IMG/VR virus record: IMGVR_UViG_3300038423_000224
Coordinates: 1 to 52,732 of that record
Reading direction: 5' to 3' (one strand)
DNA: 52,732 nucleotides
Source: a virus
Shown here: piece by piece, positions 18,301 through 29,000 of the stretch
Layout: every line of letters starts with the position of its first letter
Position numbering within the stretch: position 1 is the first letter of the stretch
Program-made: the position numbers and the translations under genes
The notes under the pieces: model-generated
Seen by the model: the letters and a program-made list of their open reading frames with translations, nothing else
Database searches by the model: none
Told to the model about the DNA's origin: nothing

Positions 18301-21166
18301 GCATTTGGTCACGAATCAACTGATAGTTGTTAGCATAGGCAAAACCCACAAACTGATCCCATAGCTGATTGACCGGTGACTCTAAAGCAGGATCTGCAGC
18401 CAGAGCTGCAGAGACACGGGCATCAATATTCTTGGAGTAGGTTTGAAACAGCTGATAATCCGGCAGCTCGGATAGAGTTGGCCAGTTCTTAATCAGGAAA
18501 TAGTCGGAATAGTTTAACTGACCACCATGACTCTTGATTCGATTCGCTATATCTGGGAAGTCTTCGGTGAAGGTATTATCTCTCAGACCTGTTAGGCTGC
18601 TTGGAAACTCATCTAGCAACTTAACCATCAGCAGTTGCTCCTGTTGCTCGAAAGGAGCAGGAGACAGCACATTGTAAGCTTCACTAGAGATAGGAGGAGG
18701 AGCCAGAAAATGCGTAAGCGCTTGCTGCACCGCTGTGCCTAATGCAACACCCCCAATAGCACCTGATACTGCACCTCCGGCTGGTGTTACAGTCGGTGAT
18801 TGCTGAGTTAACCAGTTCCACAAGAACTGATTAGCTTCTGCTCCAGTAGCAGTAGTCCCTGTCACTGAAGAAACAGCGGTCGATACTGTATTTGAGTACG
18901 TCATCATCTTTGCCAAGTTCACCAAGGCAGTGAGCGATGTATCACCAGAGAAGTCATTGACGATCGTGCCGTCACGCAGGATCTTCAGCCAGATTTGAGA
19001 GAATCCAAAGGGTGTTGTATTCACCTGATATGGATTTGGACCCTCAGCATAATAGACGTTCTCATATTGAATGGCATTGTACTGGGCAGTTACTTCACTT
19101 GCTGCTTCAGGTATAGTCTCAGTTGTCAGTTCCTTTGTCAACAAGCCGCGAATACCCAGCATGTTAAGGACTTGGTTCTGGACTGCTATCGATTGCATAC
19201 GATGAATAGAGTTCACACGGCGCCACTCATTGCGCAGGCTCTGGAACTGATCTTCCAGCATCTTAGTCATATTGGATAGCAAGCTGAGTCCAGTATGTTC
19301 CGGTTCCGGATAACTATCAGCTTCTGGGATCTTGGCATTCGACAGCAACCCAACAGATACCAATGTAGACCCAGGACCCAAGTGCTGATAGGTAGGATAT
19401 TGATATCCAGCCAATGGTATCTGAGAGATGTTATTGACGAACACAACGGAGATCTGCATCGGATAGATAAAGTGTTCTGGATCTATATCTTCGATATCCG
19501 AGCTGGCCGGCTGATCATCATTCTCCTTCGCTGTCATCTTGATGTAGTGTTCTTTGTATAGGAACGCAGCAGACTCAGTAGCATAATCATACGTATAGTT
19601 GTTGTTCAACAGATAGCGAATCTGCGTTGTCATCGGCGGTGGGGTTGTCGCAGTCGGTGGCGGGTTGGTTGAGTTAGAAATGTTTGGAGGTGTGTTTGTG
19701 TTATTACCGCTTACCACTGGAGTGGTATTCGTTGCCGGGTTAGGATTACCAGCAGGCGGTATTGTACCTTCCTGAGGAGTGAAAGCATTTGGATCATTCG
19801 ATAGTGTGCGGTAAGTATTCGTAGCCTTCGTGAACCAAGTGTTATCCATACTTGGAGAACCTTGTCCATTATTCACGATGCCTTGTCCAAAACGATGTGC
19901 TTCCCAAGCCGACAGAGCAGAACCATTGTTAGCACGCAGCTTGAGAATAGCCCAACCTGTAGCCATGTCATTCTGAAGCTGGGCTTGTCCACCTGTGATA
20001 GGCGGGCTCATCATCCAAGAGATATAGGTTGCCAATACAGGATCTGTTGACTGCGGACTTGGAACAGACTTAGAGCCCCAGTTGTATCCATTGTTGGTAC
20101 GAGCAGCAACTAGATAACCACTCTGCACAGCCACAGAAACATAGTGTGTGCCAAGATAAGTATCAGCTGCCTTCATAGCATCAATAGCAGCCGCGCGCAC
20201 CCACTGCAGAAGACCTACTGCAGCCGAAGGCTTGCCGGTATTGGTCACTGTAGACTTGTTGATCGCCGAATAGTTATTATTGGATTCCGGAAAGGCAGCA
20301 GACTTCACCCACCACTGAATAGCAGGATTATGGATATCAGTTGTGTCGATAATGATGTTATCTACGAAGTTTCCAGCGCTGGCTTTCCCCTGCGCAGCAG
20401 TACCTTGTCGAGTGGCTCCAGGATTGGCTGGATTGAGGGCTCCAGATCCGGCCGGCGGAGGATTGAGACCTGTATCGTTAGGCAGTGCACAAGCAGCATA
20501 CTCGCGCGCAGTAAACGTAATACTACCAGGTATTTGTCCCTGCCAGTTCGTGGAGGAGACAGTCATACCTGTATCAGGCTGTTGGGTAGGATCACTATTC
20601 AGATTCGTCTGGATCCAGTTCAACAAGTAAGCTGTGAAAAGTGGCGAGTTCAGAGCACTGGAAGTAGAGTTGCCTGTCCAATCATCATACTGGAAGTTCT
20701 TGGAGTACGGACGATAGTTGAAGTACGACATCGTCATGGTAACTTGCAGTGTGTCAATCAAATCAGGATTAGTTTCCACACGCATCTGACGCAGAGCAAA
20801 AGCCATAACGTCATCTGCAGTAGCTCCTTGAGTTAGAACTGCAGGGTTCACGATCTGACGGATATGATCGTTCTCTACTTCAACGAAGGGAGCAGCCTTA
20901 AACATAGCCAGGAGCATCTGTACATCAGTCCATGCTGAGTAGTCGGCATTATCATAATCAGCAACGCACTTCCAAGTCCACGTTACATCCCAACGCGACT
21001 GACCAGTCTTGATAGGAATAGCGAACGGGAAGCGCAGAGGCATAACCTCTTCTCCGTTGATAACCTTGTGGCACTGAATCTGTTCCGGAGGAATGTTCAG
21101 TACAAGGTTACCAATACGGAAGTATCCCGCTTGATTGTCATCTCGAGTTGTGATTATCTGTCCCAT
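15311..21166 (-). CDS. Giant baseplate hub protein with embedded lysozyme-like segment (1951 aa)
   Basis: This sits between the tape-measure-slot giants and the wedge genes, where hub proteins belong. The N-terminal 160 residues are a beta domain. Residues 285-450 look like a lytic transglycosylase/lysozyme fold: a candidate catalytic Glu at 294 in FPESNNNYSAIN, followed by VGLLQW at 317-322, the usual E-S then G-L-x-Q pattern. A Pro/Thr/Asn-rich linker follows (460-515). The later part has gp27/gpD-like hub features (RDRPDTAVIQVSNLLHML, then TGTKVQVRMGF and PVFTGQVTQIEG). A hydrophobic segment lies near residue 1860 (LALIGAAAISPWIAVPAALAG). It probably forms the central hub and cuts peptidoglycan during penetration. 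The start is a TAATG overlap. Confidence 0.82.
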   Translation of the reverse strand: MGQIITTRDDNQAGYFRIGNLVLNIPPEQIQCHKVINGEEVMPLRFPFAIPIKTGQSRWDVTWTWKCVADYDNADYSAWTDVQMLLAMFKAAPFVEVENDHIRQIVNPAVLTQGATADDVMAFALRQMRVETNPDLIDTLQVTMTMSYFNYRPYSKNFQYDDWTGNSTSSALNSPLFTAYLLNWIQTNLNSDPTQQPDTGMTVSSTNWQGQIPGSITFTAREYAACALPNDTGLNPPPAGSGALNPANPGATRQGTAAQGKASAGNFVDNIIIDTTDIHNPAIQWWVKSAAFPESNNNYSAINKSTVTNTGKPSAAVGLLQWVRAAAIDAMKAADTYLGTHYVSVAVQSGYLVAARTNNGYNWGSKSVPSPQSTDPVLATYISWMMSPPITGGQAQLQNDMATGWAILKLRANNGSALSAWEAHRFGQGIVNNGQGSPSMDNTWFTKATNTYRTLSNDPNAFTPQEGTIPPAGNPNPATNTTPVVSGNNTNTPPNISNSTNPPPTATTPPPMTTQIRYLLNNNYTYDYATESAAFLYKEHYIKMTAKENDDQPASSDIEDIDPEHFIYPMQISVVFVNNISQIPLAGYQYPTYQHLGPGSTLVSVGLLSNAKIPEADSYPEPEHTGLSLLSNMTKMLEDQFQSLRNEWRRVNSIHRMQSIAVQNQVLNMLGIRGLLTKELTTETIPEAASEVTAQYNAIQYENVYYAEGPNPYQVNTTPFGFSQIWLKILRDGTIVNDFSGDTSLTALVNLAKMMTYSNTVSTAVSSVTGTTATGAEANQFLWNWLTQQSPTVTPAGGAVSGAIGGVALGTAVQQALTHFLAPPPISSEAYNVLSPAPFEQQEQLLMVKLLDEFPSSLTGLRDNTFTEDFPDIANRIKSHGGQLNYSDYFLIKNWPTLSELPDYQLFQTYSKNIDARVSAALAADPALESPVNQLWDQFVGFAYANNYQLIRDQMQRAQSSPQLKPMFVTTQTITTPGNAQLPGHSCYLDMGLKDVTYVGRDNNPAMYFHDDNADLIASMQKQITSIVSQTMTSVTNFEQVTPNVDTGKLVHTNTASFTGNAQAIISNVKPSSYTMSKAFPTFKLFLMEDNAQKPFYAYDNFYSYATVLDMEIIRYRDRPDTAVIQVSNLLHMLDQHMFDGTPQGRQEARLHAPVTTNIPADQQLVIPAGGVASMDINQPTADAWTLDNRFPQIAAHRPVDTTTSNRQVDNKFPLRYFALQTGTKVQVRMGFSNNPDLLVPVFTGQVTQIEGDEILSIVCQSYMLELVVPAQDEIRKDGFTVDGRINKLTNALVKSVRDFPSNIPSIPGDLLGGIFGNTPAFGGNSTVGGYKIPGLNSPGGTVADVMSAMLSVSTAKHFGRWQLGAPTDHYIKGHNWNTLLGSVLILASSSPLTAGATGLESGYDRSFENILTTHIFGPDGTAIADAKGGARTWWYELPGGYGSPEYYIPKDSIMTPWTYIQDIARRYPEFILAVKQYGFPYTADATLVFANPHDFYSSRTPVPGEVELQQQAASDTIQFNLWWTGGTNSGQAQFRAFCNGVGSQWASSAENQYEYTLNGATEGSEFYTFFIATVGATLQSPNAAADKMIGYINGGGPGVFFNITNIFAQQMASNVSSLGLVIGTSPGKTISPFQGEQGLQQLVQNYYTWLNQQTQPGANLAVNARMKPVRRWHLVNGDNIIHNGINLNENFYNTVRLVNQTLPANEAIPSQYRRMLLADPFIVDKKNIKGDTPYTNAYMQSFLRDELAKAYRGELVLLGNPEIEPFDVLMLLDPSTGISGPVEVDSVIHSFNQETGFITIVRPRAFVVINDKLSMPIHQAVWDMLTRMETQIEGWTIHNPLINSSNLPVVEAELGILALIGAAAISPWIAVPAALAGGAAIFWTGKIVNRLNPMGIAPLTRFQRPWISGLEGWKVDDVLGTLQTKWQYFKEDEIEPLMFSFRQARNMGLI

Positions 21167-24100
21167 TAGGATTCCAGTTGTTCTCGAATCGTCTCACGAC
21201 GGCGGAGAGTACTCATCTTGTTTCTCCATCCGTTGCGATAGTTCACATTGATATTTGATACACCATTATTGCCAGAGATCTGACTAATCATACGTTGCAT
21301 TTCAATCGTATCCTGGCGATTCTGAGCCTTCATTCTTACTTCCAGATCTGTACGCTGGCGCATTGGCGCCACGATCGTTGTAGATGTACCACCGCGCAGA
21401 GGAAGCTGACGACGAGGTGGGTTAACAGAAGACATAGCACCGGTTATTGGCTCGCCCGGGACCTGATCTGTTACAGTCTCAGTAGTTTCTGGTCTGAAGT
21501 TCCCACGCGGCCGACCGAAAGTAGCCTGCGTCGGAGTAACCTTCTTGACATGGCTGGTAAGAACTGCTCCTACAGCCGCGGCTCCGACTCCAATAGCCAG
21601 AACACCTAGGTTACCTTTGGACTCTCTGTAAGTACTCTTGAGACCCTCATTGATGGCGCCGAGGACTTTGGAAACAGACATCCCCGAGCCTTTCTCGCGC
21701 GCCAGGCCAATCAGCCAAGGAGGAGGCGTACCCATCTCCTTGTACAAGGCCTGCAGACGATAGAGGGAATCACCCTCCATATCCGTAGTTGCCTTAGTCA
21801 GAAGTTCGGCAGCACGATCTGCCCTAACATTACGCCCTATGATAAACTCGGAGAGTGTTCCTTGGAACTTCTCGGAGTCCAGCACGTCCATCAAAACATT
21901 CCGCTTGGTGCCGGGAGCTACCCTCATCCCAGTAAGCTCTTCAAACAAAGGAGCGGTCTCTGCAGTAATGATCGATTCCTTACCGTAGCCAGAGATAACT
22001 TCCCTCATACCCTCGGTGAACTTAGCTACACCTTCCGGCGTGCGAGATTCCAAGCCACCTACCAATCTTCTGTACAATCCCAGAGGATCCTCAGGATTCA
22101 ACTTCATCTTGCCCTTCTGGGCAGAGATAGGTACCTGACGGATCGTCCACAGCATGTGACCGAGGATATCTCTTTCCATCGGCTTCACACCGATTGTAGG
22201 ATGCATCTCGACGTTCATGTACAAGCGAGTCAGTAAGTTAGAGTACGCACCAACCACACCACCAGCCATACGCTGTGTGACTTGTTCTGCTCTTCCACCT
22301 GCACTAGCCAACTTAAGACTTTCTTCAAGCATAGAAGGCAGAGTCTTCACACCAGCTTCTGCGATGTTACGTGAGTCTTCAACGCTCCCGTACAGCATCT
22401 CAAGAGTCTTCAGGCTTCTCCACTGGTTGCTATTCAGAGCATTGATAGCAGCCTGGGCTTCACGTTCGGCTTGAGAACCCTTGCGATAGAAGAACAGATT
22501 CAGGATATCCTTATCGTCATCGGCGCCGAACAAGCCACGGATGCGCTCATCCATACCGACCATGTTAGGACCCATGCCAGCATCAGGAGCCACCTTCACA
22601 CGCATGTAAGGAGCTGACTGAATAGGGTGACGAGCAGCCGTAGCGTAGATATCTTCTCCGGCGAGTAATGCTTTACGGATCTCTGGGTCGCGGACTCGGC
22701 CGGCCATCTGCTCATTGATAAGGAGTTCAAATGGGTTTTCCTGGGCGCGCGTCTGAATGAAACCAGACACAGCTCCCAAGACATCTGTACCACGGGCACG
22801 GTAGAATCCTTCCTTCCCGAACAGTACACGCTGGGCTTCATCAAGGTGAGCGGAGATCGCCGCGGACATCATAACGGGATCCTTCTGCCACTTGACTACG
22901 TCCGCCAGCGTCTTTTCATAATCCGTGGGGCTATAAGTAAGACCCTCACCAACCTTTTCATAGAGGTTGCTACCACCGCCGTGTGCCAACTTACCAAGGA
23001 CAGGAATGTGAGTAACTTCAAGGTCACGTCCAGCCACACGTGCGTACACCGGCTGATCAAGTTTGATAGAAAAGTTCTCTTGGACGAGCTTATTTGAGGG
23101 ATCAAAGATACCTCCAACTCGGCCTTCCATCGTGCCTATTCTGAGATTGGCTGCAGCCTCCTCTATGGGGATAACAGTCCCCAGAGACTTGGTGAAGTCA
23201 CCACCTACGAACTGGGCAGCAAAAGCAGAAGCTCTTCCCGGATCGCCACCATGGAAATCCAAGCGGCTCATCAACTCCTTCATACCTTCCACATTACCAG
23301 CTCTCCACATCTCGGAGAACATATCGTATGTGGCGCCGACCATCTGAGGTACATTACGGCGAGTGCTATCCCAGAACGCCGCAAAGGAGAACATGGCGTT
23401 CTTCTGCATGTAGTTCATCAGACTTTCTTCACCGCTACGTCTGAAGGCAGAGAAGAGCTCACCCTCGGTCCCAGGAGCACCACGCTGAGCAAAGCCAGCA
23501 ACATCACGCAGGTAGTCTTCTGTAAGTTGACCCACCGACTGCATACGGAGTCGACGGCCCTCCAGATCCAGGCTGCGTACGTATTCCGAATCTTCGAGCA
23601 GATGGAAGACGTTATTTCCAGTACCAGTACGCTGCGCGCGAATACCCTGAGCAGCAAGATCAGCCATGTACTTATTGACACGATCCAATGCTTCCAGGTT
23701 TGCCCAGTCAGCCTTTAGATGCACACTGTTAGCAGCAATATCGCTAGACACAGCAGCTGCTTGCGATACCATAAGGCGGAAAGGATCGCTAGTCTTAGCT
23801 TGCATGTAGTGTAGCGGAGCTAGAGCTTCCACAAAGCTAGGGATAGCAGTCTTAGATCCAGTAGCTTCACCGTATAGATTCAGCAGCTCGACCTGGCGAC
23901 GGAAGATGTCTTCCTCGGGTACGATAGCCAGACCCTTCACGCCAGCGATGTCAATCTTGGCTCCTGTCTCTACTGGATACTCTTGACGCAGCTTGAGCTC
24001 GAACTGGCCGCTAGGTGTAGTGGACCAGCCTTCTATGAATGTAGAAGGAGCTTCCGACGTGACAGGATTCAAACCCTCAAATCCGATTAGTGTCTCTGGG

Positions 24101-25935
24101 CTAAGGGACTTTTTGATGTAATCCTCGGGGTTGAGATGAAGCTTGTCGACGTAGACGTTCTTACGCGACTCCATCTTCAGCCGGCGGAACTTCTCGTGAA
24201 GGATAATATCACCTTCACCCAACCCACCCAAGCCACGGCCGGCTTCTAGATAGCCCTTCTCGCCGAGCTTACCACTGATCTTACCCCAAGCAGCCTCTGC
24301 CTGGGCGCGTGTCATCTTTGGATTGTCGGCCAGTATGCGTTGGATAGCAGTCTCTTTATAGCCAGCCAATCCTTCTGCTGTTTTCGGCAAGTCGCCGAAC
24401 AGCGACTTCTGTTGTGGCGACACACCAGCCACGGACATCTGTATTTCCGGAACACCTCCGATGGATTCAACCGCGGAAGTTGTAAAGCTTGGACGGAACT
24501 CCTCACCAATGGTCTCAGCTTTCAGCTGCAAGTCCTTGGTGAAGGATCTATAGAAATACGTTTGCTTAGCGAGCGAAGGCGCACCTCCCGGGATGTAGAG
24601 TTCCGATTCAGCGAACTCGAACACACCTTTCGATGTGCCTCCCTCAGAACCAATGCGAGTCATACCACGACCCAGCATCTTGATAGTGTACTGGATCCGT
24701 TCCAGGTCTGACAGATCCTCAAATGCCTTGCCTCCATAAATAGGCAAGCTGCTAGGAATAGCAGCGCGAGAACGGATATACAGAGCTTGTGGAGAAAGGT
24801 TAGCAAGCTGGGATTCAAGACGTGTTTGAAGCTTGAATGGATCTTCGGGGACCACGCCGCCGAAATAAGCAGCACGACCAATATCACCTTTCAGCTTTCC
24901 CCAATCCTGAGTCAGGTGTTCAGCAACGAATGTATCCAGTTCGAATACTCGTTCTGGCGTGTGAATGTGGCGCCCGACTCCAACCTTGCCTTCAATGTTG
25001 ACGGATCCTGTCTTGGGATCAAACAGAGGGATATGAAGCTCGCCCTTTGGACCCTTGATGTTGACACCCAGCATACGGCCGACAGTTCCATCTGCCACCT
25101 GCTCGGCAACGACCGTAGCAGAGGACACCTGTCCCTGACGGATCGCGCGCTGAATAGCATCAGCTACTTCTGGACGCTGACCGTGCAACTGACCATAAGC
25201 TTCCAGCCACTCCATACTAGTAGTCTTACCAGTCATGCTCATCTTGAGTGGATTGGCAAACGGACCGAGATCCTTGAGCTTCTTGGCCCAGCCAAGACGG
25301 CTACTCAGCTCCTTGACGAAGCGGGGATCAGCTCTATTGGCGTTGACGATACCACGGAGCTCTGACTCTGCCATGCCGGCCAGAGGACCTCCGCGCGCAA
25401 CTCTAGTAAGATCTAGCGGAGAAGCTACCCGCTGTCTGGCGCCTTCCACAGCATAGGTAAGCAGATCACGCTTGTTAGACATGCCCAGAAGCTCATGAAA
25501 GAGGTTCTCCGCCTGCTCCATGCTCTTCTCGATCGGTGGCCCACCGCGGTCAACCTGGCTGAAGAAATCTACGGCCGCATTGTCGGCCCAGGTACGGAAG
25601 ATGGGATTGAGAGCTCCTGCACCCCCACCTGTCTTTTCCAGAGCTGAACGTAAGTCCTTGAATCTAGTAGCTTTATTGCTACCAAAAAACATAGGCATCT
25701 CACGTGCGAACTGCATGCCAGCTCGAGCTGTACGGGAGGCAGATGTTACCAAGCCCGGGCCGGCAAGACCCATAGCCGCTACAATAGGGGTAGTTATGAC
25801 GGCAGTCCGGAAGTAACCGCGGTTCTCATCCTTAAGGAAAATAGGGGCCGTAGCCGAGGCAAAGGCAGTGGCAAAGGCCACACCTGGATGTTCAGTTGCA
25901 AGGCTTTTAACGGCTTTTAGGAACCCGGTAAACAT
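21166..25935 (-). CDS. Giant tail-interior protein, tape measure candidate (1589 aa)
   Basis: Together with the 1641-aa gene upstream it occupies the slot between tail chaperones and hub where the tape measure belongs. Hydrophobic segments lie near the N-terminus (residues 18-70, ending TAVITTPIVAAMGLAGPG) and near the C-terminus (LGVLAIGVGAAAVGAVL). Long helical, charged regions lie between. A terminal basic, Gln/Arg-rich tail follows. Terminal hydrophobic segments fit a tape measure or ejection protein that enters the host envelope. At about 1.5 angstrom per residue it could specify a tail near 240 nm. It lacks the usual short tandem repeats, so the tape-measure role could belong to the neighbouring giant instead, or be shared. 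Confidence 0.75.
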   Translation of the reverse strand: MFTGFLKAVKSLATEHPGVAFATAFASATAPIFLKDENRGYFRTAVITTPIVAAMGLAGPGLVTSASRTARAGMQFAREMPMFFGSNKATRFKDLRSALEKTGGGAGALNPIFRTWADNAAVDFFSQVDRGGPPIEKSMEQAENLFHELLGMSNKRDLLTYAVEGARQRVASPLDLTRVARGGPLAGMAESELRGIVNANRADPRFVKELSSRLGWAKKLKDLGPFANPLKMSMTGKTTSMEWLEAYGQLHGQRPEVADAIQRAIRQGQVSSATVVAEQVADGTVGRMLGVNIKGPKGELHIPLFDPKTGSVNIEGKVGVGRHIHTPERVFELDTFVAEHLTQDWGKLKGDIGRAAYFGGVVPEDPFKLQTRLESQLANLSPQALYIRSRAAIPSSLPIYGGKAFEDLSDLERIQYTIKMLGRGMTRIGSEGGTSKGVFEFAESELYIPGGAPSLAKQTYFYRSFTKDLQLKAETIGEEFRPSFTTSAVESIGGVPEIQMSVAGVSPQQKSLFGDLPKTAEGLAGYKETAIQRILADNPKMTRAQAEAAWGKISGKLGEKGYLEAGRGLGGLGEGDIILHEKFRRLKMESRKNVYVDKLHLNPEDYIKKSLSPETLIGFEGLNPVTSEAPSTFIEGWSTTPSGQFELKLRQEYPVETGAKIDIAGVKGLAIVPEEDIFRRQVELLNLYGEATGSKTAIPSFVEALAPLHYMQAKTSDPFRLMVSQAAAVSSDIAANSVHLKADWANLEALDRVNKYMADLAAQGIRAQRTGTGNNVFHLLEDSEYVRSLDLEGRRLRMQSVGQLTEDYLRDVAGFAQRGAPGTEGELFSAFRRSGEESLMNYMQKNAMFSFAAFWDSTRRNVPQMVGATYDMFSEMWRAGNVEGMKELMSRLDFHGGDPGRASAFAAQFVGGDFTKSLGTVIPIEEAAANLRIGTMEGRVGGIFDPSNKLVQENFSIKLDQPVYARVAGRDLEVTHIPVLGKLAHGGGSNLYEKVGEGLTYSPTDYEKTLADVVKWQKDPVMMSAAISAHLDEAQRVLFGKEGFYRARGTDVLGAVSGFIQTRAQENPFELLINEQMAGRVRDPEIRKALLAGEDIYATAARHPIQSAPYMRVKVAPDAGMGPNMVGMDERIRGLFGADDDKDILNLFFYRKGSQAEREAQAAINALNSNQWRSLKTLEMLYGSVEDSRNIAEAGVKTLPSMLEESLKLASAGGRAEQVTQRMAGGVVGAYSNLLTRLYMNVEMHPTIGVKPMERDILGHMLWTIRQVPISAQKGKMKLNPEDPLGLYRRLVGGLESRTPEGVAKFTEGMREVISGYGKESIITAETAPLFEELTGMRVAPGTKRNVLMDVLDSEKFQGTLSEFIIGRNVRADRAAELLTKATTDMEGDSLYRLQALYKEMGTPPPWLIGLAREKGSGMSVSKVLGAINEGLKSTYRESKGNLGVLAIGVGAAAVGAVLTSHVKKVTPTQATFGRPRGNFRPETTETVTDQVPGEPITGAMSSVNPPRRQLPLRGGTSTTIVAPMRQRTDLEVRMKAQNRQDTIEMQRMISQISGNNGVSNINVNYRNGWRNKMSTLRRRETIREQLES

Positions 25936-25972
25936 ATTCGGCTTATCTCACTGATTTAATGGCTCTAATCGA

Positions 25973-26004
25973 CTCCTAGGGCCCTTTACGGGGCATTCTA
26001 GGAG
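25973..26004 (-). terminator. Hairpin between the two giant genes, possible terminator or processing site
   Basis: CTCCTAG (25973-25979) pairs with CTAGGAG (25998-26004), and the inner part pairs GCCCC with GGGCC less perfectly. It lies in the 70-base gap after the 1641-aa gene stop. No U-run follows on the minus strand, so it may attenuate or stabilise mRNA rather than terminate. Confidence 0.5.
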
Positions 26005-26005
26005 C

Positions 26006-29000
26006 TTAGCTGGTGCTCTCTTCCCGGTACTCGTCCTCATTCCGGCGAATATCCCGCATAACCTCTTTGTCTCCCTGTTCGTCGACGCTTATAGACACGT
26101 TGGAGCCTGCCACTCGGTTAGGACCGCCCGAGGAGACCACTTGCGGATTCTTATCTTGTCCCTCGAGGATAATACGCTCCACAGTTTGTCGTATGCGTTC
26201 TGTAGGTTGTGAACCGCTAGAAACAAGTTCTCGCACAGCTCCATCGATGTAGGGCTTGCGCCAGAGGAGGGCTGCCCGGTCGTCGTAGATGTTGAAGTCG
26301 TGGTAATCATAGCCTTCGTTCTGAATAATCTTAAGCTTGACATCCTCATAGTCAATGCCTTGCTCCCATAGCGGAGAACCAGGACCGGGGATATCAAAGC
26401 CGAGCTTGCCAAAGGTTTCGGCGATTTGCTTCGAACGGATGTAGTCTGCGTAGCTGAGGTCTGTTTTCGCTTGCTCATACTCTTTGAGGCCTTCCTCTGT
26501 GTAGAGGACTCCGCCTTCTTCAATGGCTGGTATTATCTTGCCCGCGAGGCGAGCAAGCATAGCATCAGTTTTTACCCACTGAGCAGTAAGGGCTCGGGCT
26601 AGTTCCGGAGAGACAGATTCAAGAATCTGCTGGCGCTTGTCCGGATCTGTTTCTTGGAGGAATGCTGGGAAGTAAAGCTTCTCGCGCCGAGGGAGGGTTT
26701 GAGAGACAAACTGAGGATTGCCAAAGAGATTGGCACCAATATTCGTTCTCTTACCCTGACTAGTATACCTGCCTTTCTGGCCTGGATGCGCTCCTGCCTG
26801 CACATCTGCACGCAGATATTCCAACTCATCGACCAAGCTATCCATTAGACGGCGATGTTCGACTTCTTCCGGCACCAATACACCGCCAGTGAAACGACGG
26901 TAGGTACCGCGGGCCCATGCAGCAATCATATCATGGAACGGCTTCTGCCATCTACGCATGCGCGCGCCGTAGACTTCCTGTTCCTGATAGAGAGACAAAG
27001 CTGTGCGCTCATTCCAGTACTTTGTGTGGAATGGAGTTGGTACGAAGCGGAGAGGTCCACCCTCACCTGTGAAGGCCAGAGTCTCGGCGTACTTACCGAG
27101 AGCTACCTGGGTGGAGGAATACATGGCCTGAGCTTCTGCCCCGCCGTAATCCTTTCTGAACTGTCCGAGACCTCGATCGATGATTTCTTTGTTGATATTA
27201 ACATCATCAATGAAGATGACAGCACGAGACTCAGCCGCATGCTCTTCAGTACCCTTAGGCACAACAAGAGTAGCCTGCATGCCAACCTGGCTAGACAAGT
27301 AATCATCCAGAGAAGCTTGTTTCTCCGTAACGGCCTTAGCACTCTGAGAGCGAGTAAGTTCATTCTCCTCGCCGAGTGTTGTAGCTGAGAGATCGGAAGC
27401 AGACATACCAAGAGAACTGAATATGAACTTGCGTCCTGGATACTGCTCCAGCTCAATACCTTCTGGTGTAGCCTTGGTGATCGTTCCTTGGATCTGTTCG
27501 ATCGAAGCAGTGAAACGACGCTGACCGAACTGGATCGTCGATTCCTTCATCTGGCGCACTTGATCTTCAGTGCGTGCAAACTCGATCTCCAGACGAGCAT
27601 CTCTCTGTGCGGCCGCGCGCACCTTGGAGCGATAGATCATGTACTCCTTACTCCAAGGAGCAACATCAGCCAGAATCTTGTAACGATAGATGTCTGGGTA
27701 TTCTTCTGCCTTCAAGCCACGAAGCTCTGGATGCAGAGCAGCATAACCACGGCCTGGAAGACGAGCACCACCTTCCGGTATCTTGGCGAACGGATCGCCA
27801 GTACGGAAGTTGATCATGTAATCTTCGCCAGGCAGCCAACGAGGCATTGTATTCGGGATCTCATTAGCTTGCGGAGCTAGCTTATCAGGCTGAATGAAAC
27901 GGCGGAGAGGTTCTGAATAACCGAACGGCATGCCACCAGTTCCGCTAGGGTTGAAGCCAGACACAGCACCCAACTCACGCTGGTAGTACTGACGGGACAG
28001 ATTCGTCATTTGACGACTGCCCTGCAATACAACATCTTGACCCGGTGTTCCGGCGCCAGGAGTTCCAGCCTTACCATAAAGGGTTGTAGCTATGAACCCA
28101 GGCAGACCTGTATATTCAGCAAAGGCCAGCGCTTCACGACCGACAACATCCTTGAAGCCAAACTCCTCACGAGGCCGAGATGGCGCCAGGCCACCCAACG
28201 CCATGTTAGGTTCTAGACGCGGGCTATACAACGTATAGTTGTTGATGTCCCATTCGCCTTGGTGCATTCTCTGTGTTGGCTTTACGATGCGGCCGACTGT
28301 GGCAGCCAGCAGCGGACCAATGAGAGGCACGTTGGAGAAAGCAGGAGATGTGATTGGGTATGGACGGCTAGCGTAGTTCGCGCGTTCCAGCCAGTATGGA
28401 TCCTTTATGTACTTGAACGGATGCAGCAGTGGGTGATGTTCCCAGTATGCATCTTCCGAACCATAGGTCGATACCATCTCGGCCTTGGTCTTCATCAACT
28501 GATACCAGTGCGGACGGAAGTACTTGATGCGACCGCCACTGAACGGAGTGGAACCTACATCCCACCAACGGCCGGCGCGGATTGGAACTTCTTCTTCACC
28601 AGAGTAGATGCGTTGCAGCTCATCTTCAGTCTTACGGCTGCCCAACATACCAGGCACGAAAGGCAGAGCCAGCAAAGCACCGATACCTGCACCCTTCCAG
28701 AAGGCCTTGTGAGAAGCAGCTACTCGAGCAGCGTGGACTGGGAACTCTTGGGCGCCACGAGCAATGTTGACCCAGTGAATACCTGCACCAATAGCACCAG
28801 CTCCGATAGGCAGAGCTAACGGACCATACTGCGGACCTGGTACGATCTCTTCGTACTTATCTGTGATCGCACGGAGGCCTGGGATTGCGTCGGTTGCGCG
28901 CGCCCAGGCAAGATGAGCCTTAAGCGGAACCTCGGCGAGCGTCTCAGCTGGTTTATTTCCCAGCTGGTAGTTGATGTAACGTGCGGCCGTGATAGCAAGA

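Noticed and set aside
20144-20836. 230-codon plus-strand open frame inside the hub gene
   Set aside because: It is antisense to a 1951-aa gene with recognised domains and is rich in Arg/Cys/Ser as expected of a shadow frame.
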